This document shows positions 25,695 through 31,325 of a stretch of 34,463 nucleotides of DNA, piece by piece. Made by a program: the position numbers and the translations under genes. The notes below the pieces were generated by a model, which worked only from the letters and a program-made list of their open reading frames with translations, was not told where the DNA came from and ran no database searches. How positions within the stretch are numbered: the first letter of the stretch is position 1; the number at the start of each line of letters is the position of its first letter. This DNA is from Chloroflexota bacterium (lineage in GTDB: Bacteria > Chloroflexota > Anaerolineae > J102), in the NCBI GenBank assembly GCA_013152585.1, contig JAADGC010000168.1, positions 1 to 34,463 on the forward strand, in the 5' to 3' direction.

Positions 25695-26216
25695 TCAGGA
25701 GCAGCGGGGGACAGGGCCTGATGCTGGGGGCAACGCCGTCTGCAACCAACTGTGCATTTGCGGAAAAGCCAGCTCCGACCAGGGGATTTCATCCCGGCCA
25801 AACCACTGCGCTTCCGAAACATCATCACCGGGCTGCAACTCACCACCCAGCAGCCGGGCCCGAAGCAACAAAAAGATGCCTTGTTTGCGAGGATCGGAAA
25901 GGGCAAAAACATCCATCACCGAGCCGGCCTCCACCGTCAGGCCGGTTTCTTCGGCGACTTCGCGCTGCAGCGCCGGACGTGGTTGCTCGTCGTATTCTAC
26001 AAAACCGGATGGCAGGGCCCAGTAGCCAATGCGGGGGATGACATTGCGGCGGATAAGAAGCACCTTGTTTTCGTGCACAACCAGTGCTCCCACGGCCAGT
26101 TTGGGTTCGCGGAAATGGATAAACCCACAATCTGGGCAATAGAGGCGCTGGCGACCAAAGAGATACTTATAGCTTAAAATATGTGTACACCGGGGGCAAT
26201 ACTTGAAATCATCCAA
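25695..26216 (-). CDS. Nudix hydrolase with N-terminal zinc ribbon
   Basis: A 173-aa protein. An N-terminal zinc ribbon (CPRC...CPDCG, about 7-31) precedes a Nudix domain. The Nudix box GFVEYDEQPRPALQREVAEETGL fits GX5EX7REUXEEXGU completely, so metal-dependent hydrolysis of a nucleoside diphosphate linked to X is expected. Zinc-ribbon Nudix proteins include NADH pyrophosphatase-like enzymes, but the NudC SQPWPFPxS motif is absent, so the substrate is open. Its start overlaps the 3' end of the UroD-like gene by 8 bp, making it the third gene of a CBS / UroD-like / Nudix operon. Confidence 0.94.
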   Translation of the reverse strand: MDDFKYCPRCTHILSYKYLFGRQRLYCPDCGFIHFREPKLAVGALVVHENKVLLIRRNVIPRIGYWALPSGFVEYDEQPRPALQREVAEETGLTVEAGSVMDVFALSDPRKQGIFLLLRARLLGGELQPGDDVSEAQWFGRDEIPWSELAFPQMHSWLQTALPPASGPVPRCS

Positions 26217-27201
26217 ATTCTACTACCTTGCGCGCGGCGCGGATGTTGGACAGGGGTGTTGTGATCAGCGTTACGCAGCCGGTGGCCAAGATCAATCCCC
26301 GCCCGTCTGTCTGCTCGATGGCCTCGGCAGCCTCGCACCACACATCTTGCGGAGTGCCGCGCAACATGGTCTGCCATTGTTGCAAGCCCCCCACCAATGC
26401 GCCGGCAAAGTGCTCGCGGGCATCTTCGAGAGAGGGCGGACCTTCGCGATCATGCCAGTTGACGGCCTGTACGGGATAGCGACTGGCCAGCTCGAAATAG
26501 GCGTCGGCGCCATGCAGGTGCAGGAGGTTGAACCAGAACAAGTCTTTGGCCGCGGCAAGGATTTGTAGATCGTAGGGCTGGCCGAATTGTTGATATTCGT
26601 CGAAAGTAAGCTGGTGGGGAGAAGCCAGTTGTATGGCATAGAAGATGCCGGCGACACCGGTGGTGTGTATCGCCTGCAAAAAATCTAGCGTTGTCTGTGT
26701 AATCACCCGCAGGGCATGGTGCACGGCTTCGGGGTGCAGACGCATCTCGGCCACGACGCGATGCTTACCTGCCAGGTATTTGAGCTGGGCTGTGGGTGAG
26801 AAAACAGTCTGAATGAAGGGTGTATCCGTGGGCAGGGCTGCGCCCAAAATCTGCAAACACCGCCCCTGCCCGCCCAACATCCCTTGCCGCGGGTCCTGAG
26901 GTTGCAGCGCATACCAGTCGGCTTCGCAGTGTATAGGATGCGCTACATACTGGCGATTGCCCTCGTTGTTTCCCATCCACTGGGATTGCGCCCCCCAGGC
27001 CTGCACACAAAAATTGGAGGAGGGGCTGACCTTGACAAAGTCCCAATCAAACTGCGCCTGCCAGTCGAGGGCAGAACGCGCCAGTTCGGCAGGAATCTGG
27101 TCGTCACCTGGCCAGTGTCGCCATAGCGCCACACCAGGGCGGTCTGCTTTTTCGCCAGCACACAAGCGCTCGATTCGTTCGCGTTTACTAAGTGTTTTCA
27201 T
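26209..27201 (-). CDS. UroD-superfamily protein (not canonical HemE)
   Basis: A 330-aa TIM-barrel protein of the uroporphyrinogen decarboxylase superfamily. Similar blocks are KRERIERLCAGEKADRPGVALWRHWPGDD at the N-terminus, DWDFVKVSPSSNFCVQAWG, GVAGIFYAIQLASPHQLTFDEYQQF, LLHLHGADAYFELASRYPVQAVNWHDRE, LVGGLQQWQTMLRGTP and LILATGCVTLITTPLSNIRA. The HemE RQAGR active-site motif is missing, so haem-pathway decarboxylation is unlikely; relatives include methylcobamide:CoM-type methyltransferases. ATG 27201 is preferred over 27207: GGAGG is 7 bases before it, and it overlaps the CBS stop as ATGA. Confidence 0.88.
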   Translation of the reverse strand: MKTLSKRERIERLCAGEKADRPGVALWRHWPGDDQIPAELARSALDWQAQFDWDFVKVSPSSNFCVQAWGAQSQWMGNNEGNRQYVAHPIHCEADWYALQPQDPRQGMLGGQGRCLQILGAALPTDTPFIQTVFSPTAQLKYLAGKHRVVAEMRLHPEAVHHALRVITQTTLDFLQAIHTTGVAGIFYAIQLASPHQLTFDEYQQFGQPYDLQILAAAKDLFWFNLLHLHGADAYFELASRYPVQAVNWHDREGPPSLEDAREHFAGALVGGLQQWQTMLRGTPQDVWCEAAEAIEQTDGRGLILATGCVTLITTPLSNIRAARKVVEFG

Positions 27202-27617
27202 CGCCATACCTCCCGCGTGGCGTGCACAAGATGGTAGACAATGTCATGATCGGAGATGACCGCCAGGGGGCGCAGTTTACCCGCTTCTGTCTCTTCGACC
27301 ACCACTACCCGGTGGATATGTTTTTCTTGTACGAGACGGGCGATCTGATCGAGGGTGGCGGTGACGGGGGCCGTGATCACATCTTCGGTCATGGCGGCGT
27401 CGCACGTCATCTCGTACCAGGAATCGGGATGAGCCAGGGCCATTCGTACGATATCGGTACGTGTGACGATGCCGCGTAAATAACCCTGGCTGTCTGTCAC
27501 CACAATGCTGCTGATATCGTCCTCATCCATCTGTGCGGCTACATCCAGCAAGGATTTGGCACCGGCGCAACGGGTGATTTCCAGCCGTTTGGCGGCTAAT
27601 ACACTGAGCTTTTTCAT
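27198..27617 (-). CDS. CBS-domain pair protein
   Basis: A 139-aa protein made of two CBS motifs (a Bateman module): one around KSLLDVAAQMDEDDISSIVVTDSQGYLRGIVTRTDIVRMAL, the other around DAAMTEDVITAPVTATLDQIARLVQEKHIHRVVVVEE...PLAVISDHDIVYHL. Such modules bind adenine nucleotides and regulate partner proteins. The stop overlaps the start of the UroD-like gene by 4 bp (27198-27201), so the two are translationally coupled. ATG 27617 is used because the longer frame upstream is not domain-like. The 211-bp gap before it contains an ATTCGTG-type stretch near 27718-27740. Confidence 0.92.
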   Translation of the reverse strand: MKKLSVLAAKRLEITRCAGAKSLLDVAAQMDEDDISSIVVTDSQGYLRGIVTRTDIVRMALAHPDSWYEMTCDAAMTEDVITAPVTATLDQIARLVQEKHIHRVVVVEETEAGKLRPLAVISDHDIVYHLVHATREVWR

Positions 27618-27828
27618 AAGGGTTCCAGCTTTGGCAACATGATCTTGGGGATGTTTCTGATGAAGACAAGAAGACGAACCATCGTTTTTATGGATTCTTT
27701 CGATTTTTATCGGGGTGATTCGTGTCATTTGTGGGTGCCTTTTGCTTCCGGTTCGGCCGGATGAAGGCAGGCTGAATCTAAATGTACACTTGTATAAGGC
27801 CTTCGTCAAGCCAGATGATAACACCTCT

Positions 27829-29061
27829 TTAGCGGCGGAACAGTGCTACGGCTATCAGCCCGGCAGTTTGTGGCCCGCTATCGATGGGGGTTATTTCATC
27901 CAGAATGTAATGCCCCTGTTGCCAGGCCGGTAGATCGCGCAGCAGCGTGTTGGGATGAGGCGCCACGTAGGCCACGCGCTTGACGCCCATGCGGGCCAGA
28001 TTTTGGGCCAGGCGATGCCCCATGCCGGCGGCAGGCGGCGAGACCACGGCAATATCGGCATAGCCCTTGTGTAGCCGCAGTACCTGGGGCGGAGGGCCTT
28101 CGGACAGAGTCACATTATCGAGATGCTGGCAATTGAAGGCGCAATCTTCCATCGCTATGGCGTCTTCCTCGATGCCGATCATCACGCTCACCTGCTCGGC
28201 AAAGGCCAGCGTCATCAGGCCAACCCCGCAATAGACGTCGACCATCACCTGTCCGGGAGCGGGCTCCAGGTATGCCGCCACTTGCTCCAGCACGGCTTCG
28301 GTCGCGGCAATGTGAGCCGGGCGGGGTGAGCCGGCGCTGAGACGGTATTCGTGTCCGCGGATCAGTTCATAGATCCAGGGCTCGCCGATGAGAGGCTGGA
28401 TCGTGCCCCGGCTTCGTTGTAAGGCAATGGCAACGGGCAAATCGGTTTCGATTTCGGGCACTTCGTCTCTACGCGTGCGCAGTACCACCAGGCTTTGGCC
28501 GCTGCTGATGCCTACGCTCAGATCCACCGACTGCAAACCATCCCATTCCAGGTTGAACTGGGAATAGAGGGCTGCCAGCGCCGGATGTTGCAGCGGACAG
28601 TGGTCTATGGCGTGCATTTGCTGGCTGTGCCTTTGCGGCAGTCCCAGCGCCCCCGCGCCCGTTGCATAATAAACCCCCTGACTCTGGTAAGCCCAGGGCT
28701 GTGCCACGGCGGCGGTGGGGCGTATGCGCTCGGGGAAGAAGCCCTGCACCTGGGCCATCTGGTCTTGCAACAGGCGTTGTTTGTACGTCATCTGGGCCCT
28801 GACATTGGCGTGTTGCCACTGGCAGCCCCCACAGCGACCCGGCCCAAAATGAGGACAAGTGGGGGTGATGCGTTCGGGGCTGGGGCGCAGGATTTCTTGC
28901 AGTTCGGTGCGGGCCCAGCGTTTGTGTTCTTCGATCAAGGTGACGCGCACGCGTTCGTTGGGCAGGGCGTATGGCACAAAAAGGAGGCGATGTTCGTGGC
29001 GGGCGATGGCGTCGCCACCATAGGCCATGGCGGTTGTTTCAAGTTCTAATTCGGTGACCAT
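27829..29061 (-). CDS. TrmA/RumA-like protein lacking the catalytic residues
   Basis: A 410-aa protein with the architecture of RNA m5U methyltransferases: an N-terminal TRAM domain (about 1-60), a 4Fe-4S cysteine set (Cys69, Cys77, Cys80 in CPHFGPGRCGGC, and probably Cys155), and a C-terminal SAM-binding domain with DVYCGVGLMTLAFAEQ (275-290). The active site is lost: the DPPRxG motif is SPPAAG (341-346), the nucleophilic Cys of SCNP is replaced in APHP (367-370), and the C-terminal HxE base motif reads GLI (401-403). The protein is full length with no frameshift, so it seems a maintained pseudo-enzyme rather than a decaying gene. ATG 29061 is preferred to the TTG at 29076. Confidence 0.88.
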   Translation of the reverse strand: MVTELELETTAMAYGGDAIARHEHRLLFVPYALPNERVRVTLIEEHKRWARTELQEILRPSPERITPTCPHFGPGRCGGCQWQHANVRAQMTYKQRLLQDQMAQVQGFFPERIRPTAAVAQPWAYQSQGVYYATGAGALGLPQRHSQQMHAIDHCPLQHPALAALYSQFNLEWDGLQSVDLSVGISSGQSLVVLRTRRDEVPEIETDLPVAIALQRSRGTIQPLIGEPWIYELIRGHEYRLSAGSPRPAHIAATEAVLEQVAAYLEPAPGQVMVDVYCGVGLMTLAFAEQVSVMIGIEEDAIAMEDCAFNCQHLDNVTLSEGPPPQVLRLHKGYADIAVVSPPAAGMGHRLAQNLARMGVKRVAYVAPHPNTLLRDLPAWQQGHYILDEITPIDSGPQTAGLIAVALFRR

Positions 29062-29137
29062 GCAACAGGTATCCAAAATGGGGGGTGGGGTACAACAACA
29101 ATAGGTAGCCGCATTATAGCGTCAAACCGCATCTCAT

Positions 29138-29170
29138 AAAAAGGCCCCCGCGGGGGGTGCCGCGGGGGCC
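29138..29170 (-). terminator. Intrinsic terminator after gdhA
   Basis: On the minus strand, GGCCCCCGCG (29170-29161) pairs perfectly with CGCGGGGGCC (29152-29143), followed by TTTTT (29142-29138). It lies about 90 bp past the gdhA stop. Confidence 0.9.
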
Positions 29171-29218
29171 GTGTAGCATATGGGGGTAAGGCGGGCTAAA
29201 TGTTCGTCTGGAATGAAC

Positions 29219-29231
29219 CTCCCGGAGGTCA
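29219..29231. repeat. ACCTCCCGGAGGT palindrome
   Basis: ACCTCCCGGAGGT is palindromic around its centre and closely matches the core of each arm of the inverted repeat at 21802-21867. It lies between the gdhA stop and its terminator. A weaker relative lies near 31159-31169. Confidence 0.5.
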
Positions 29232-29260
29232 AAAGCGGGAAGTTATTTTGGGACGCTTAC

Positions 29261-30610
29261 TTAGACCAGACCTTGGTCGAGCATGGCGTTGGCCACTTTG
29301 ACGAAGCCAGCAGCGTTGGCGCCCATCAGGTAGTTGCCGGGATCGCCGTAGCGTTCGGCCGCTTCCACGCTGGCCTGATGGATGCTCTTCATGATGTTCT
29401 GCAGCCGACCATCGACTTCTTCGCGACTCCAGCTCAGACGCAGGCTGTTCTGGCTCATCTCCAGGCCCGAAACAGCCACGCCACCGGCATTGGCCGCCTT
29501 GGCCGGACCATACAGGATTTTGTTGTCGATGTAGAGGTGGATGGCATCGAGCGTGGAGGGCATGTTGGCGCCTTCGCTGATCACATAAACCCCATTGTGG
29601 AGCAGGTTCTGGGCGTCTTTGCTATTGATCTCGTTCTGGGTGGCGCTGGGGAAGGCGCATTCGGCCTTGTGATTCCACAAGGGGTTGGTGTCCAGGGTGG
29701 GATCCACGGGGGTGTAGACGGCGTTGGGGTATTTTGCGGCATATTCGAGAATGCGGCCGCGACGGACGTTCTTCAGTTCCATGACAAAGGCCAATTTTTC
29801 GCGGTCAATGCCTTCTTCGTCGTAGATGTAGCCGTTCGAGTCGGACAGGGTGACAGCTTTGGCGCCAAGGTCCAGCAGTTTTTCGACCGTGTACTGGGCG
29901 ACATTCCCGGAACCCGAAACCAGGCAGGTCTTGCCGGCCAGGGTTTGGTTGCGGGTGGCCAGCATTTCGGCAGCAAAATAAACCGCGCCGTAGCCGGTGG
30001 CTTCCGGGCGAATGAGGCTTCCGCCCCATCCCAGACCTTTCCCGGTGAGGATGCCGGCGAATTCGTTGCGCAGGCGTTTGTACATACCAAAGAGGAAGCC
30101 GATTTCGCGGGCACCAACGCCAATGTCGCCGGCGGGCACGTCGGTATTGGGGCCGATATGGCGGCACAGTTCCATCATAAAGCTCTGGCAGAAACGCATG
30201 ACTTCGTTATCCGATTTGCCTTTGGGGTCGAAATCGGAACCGCCTTTACCGCCACCCATGGGCAGCGTGGTCAGGGCATTCTTGAAGACCTGCTCGAAAG
30301 CCAGGAATTTGAGGATGCTGAGGTTGACGGAGGAATGAAAACGCAGGCCGCCTTTGTACGGGCCAATGGCGCTGTTCATTTGAATGCGATAACCACGGTT
30401 GATCTGGATTTCGCCAGCATCATCCATCCACGGCACGCGGAACATAATGACGCGTTCGGGTTCAACCAGACGGTCGATAATTCTAGCCTGACGATATTCG
30501 GGATGACGATCCAGCACAGGCACGATAGACTCAAAAACTTCCCGAACGGCCTGGTGAAATTCTTTTTCACCGGGATCGCGGGCGATGACGCGTTCGACAA
30601 AAGGTAACAT
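29261..30610 (-). CDS. gdhA: NADP-type glutamate dehydrogenase
   Basis: A 449-aa hexameric-class glutamate dehydrogenase that makes glutamate from 2-oxoglutarate and ammonium (reversible) in the cytosol. Catalytic and substrate residues are visible in GPYKGGLRFH (Lys86), PMGGGKGGSDFDPKGKS (Lys122 and the Lys/Asp following) and DVPAGDIGVGAREIGFLFG. The Rossmann nucleotide motif is SGSGNVAQYTVEKLLDLGA, with VTLSDSNG after it. Length and sequence fit the NADP-dependent GdhA group; the cofactor is inferred from family. AAGGAG lies 9 bases before ATG 30610. A terminator-shaped hairpin at 30666-30710 in its leader suggests attenuation. Confidence 0.97.
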   Translation of the reverse strand: MLPFVERVIARDPGEKEFHQAVREVFESIVPVLDRHPEYRQARIIDRLVEPERVIMFRVPWMDDAGEIQINRGYRIQMNSAIGPYKGGLRFHSSVNLSILKFLAFEQVFKNALTTLPMGGGKGGSDFDPKGKSDNEVMRFCQSFMMELCRHIGPNTDVPAGDIGVGAREIGFLFGMYKRLRNEFAGILTGKGLGWGGSLIRPEATGYGAVYFAAEMLATRNQTLAGKTCLVSGSGNVAQYTVEKLLDLGAKAVTLSDSNGYIYDEEGIDREKLAFVMELKNVRRGRILEYAAKYPNAVYTPVDPTLDTNPLWNHKAECAFPSATQNEINSKDAQNLLHNGVYVISEGANMPSTLDAIHLYIDNKILYGPAKAANAGGVAVSGLEMSQNSLRLSWSREEVDGRLQNIMKSIHQASVEAAERYGDPGNYLMGANAAGFVKVANAMLDQGLV

Positions 30611-30658
30611 GTTACAAATTCTCCTTTGAATTTGCCACTTGAGGCAAGGTTGAAATAG

Positions 30659-30715
30659 AAAAAACCGCCTGCCCCCGGAATGACTCGTTAATACAAGCCT
30701 GGGGGAGGCGTTTTT
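30659..30715. promoter_or_regulatory. Terminator-shaped hairpin in the gdhA leader
   Basis: CGCCT-G-CCCCC (30666-30676) pairs with GGGGG-AGGCG (30701-30710): 10 bp with one bulged G, and a 24-nt loop. It is flanked by A6 (30659-30664) on one side and T5 (30711-30715) on the other, so it looks like an intrinsic terminator on both strands. On the minus strand it lies only about 50 nt before the gdhA start, with no good promoter between, so it may attenuate gdhA. A small TTGCC/GGCAA hairpin (30632-30647) sits between it and the Shine-Dalgarno. Confidence 0.7.
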
Positions 30716-31182
30716 GCGCAATATCAAAAACGGTCTCATTCCTGTTAGCAGGTGATGGTTCTTGTATAGAAGTTACGGATATCCCCTCCCTCGTTTTTTT
30801 GCCTTGTTGAAGGCGGGTAAACGAACCCCAAGCAGGAAGAATGTCCAGCATGATGGAACGAATGAAGCAAGACGTCATTGTTTCGCAAAAAGAGAGCACC
30901 CGCAAAAGTGGATTAAGGTCTTAAGATTAGGTGCCACTCATTGCTAGAATGCTAACACAGGCACGTCTGATTGGCTAATTTTCTATCGCACTTTGGTGCA
31001 ACTTTTATTCAGTGGCCAAGTGAGGCATAATGAAATTTGATTTGCCTACCTGTCAATTCTTTTCCCCCTTATCCCTAAGAATCGTCGCCAAATGAGTTTC
31101 CGTTTTTAAGCTCCGTGAGCTGCTCAGAAGTGCTGCCAGCACCGAAGTATCGGCGCCACCTCCCGGAGATCGATTCTCAATA
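30716..31182. other. Non-coding divergent region between gdhA and the PEP-synthase-like gene
   Basis: There is no gene. The region should hold the gdhA promoter (minus strand), but I see no well-spaced consensus pair. Small inverted repeats occur, e.g. GCCTTGTTGAAGGC near 30801-30814, GCACTTTGGTGC near 30989-31000 and AGCTCCGTGAGCT near 31109-31121. A GAATGC/GCCACTC pair near 30933-30953 looks like a weak CIRCE but does not fit its spacing. Confidence 0.5.
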
Positions 31183-31313
31183 CTGGCGTCTGGCGAAAAT
31201 CAAATCTACGGCTCAGCAACGCATTTTTTGACACGAATTACCCGAGTTATTTGCCAAATTTTTCGTGAAATCCGTGAAAATTCGTGTCAAGAAGAAAAAA
31301 CGCCAAAATCCGG
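31183..31313 (-). repeat. MITE-like repeat, copy 2 (131 bp, inverted)
   Basis: Reverse-complement copy of the 23354-23493 element. The ends are CTGGCGTCTGGCG (31183-31195) and CGCCAAAATCCGG (31301-31313). TA dinucleotides flank both sides (31181-31182 and 31314-31315), as a TA target-site duplication would give. It ends 12 bp before the start codon of the PEP-synthase-like gene, so that gene's immediate upstream DNA, including any promoter and ribosome binding site, is mostly repeat sequence. Confidence 0.8.
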
Positions 31314-31325
31314 TAAATAAACACT

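Noticed and set aside
26209-27201. Assignment of the UroD-like gene as hemE
   Set aside because: The RQAGR active-site motif is absent and no other haem gene is nearby.
30927-30955. CIRCE-like inverted repeat upstream of gdhA
   Set aside because: The spacing is 7 rather than 9, the left arm is imperfect, and the neighbours are not chaperone genes.
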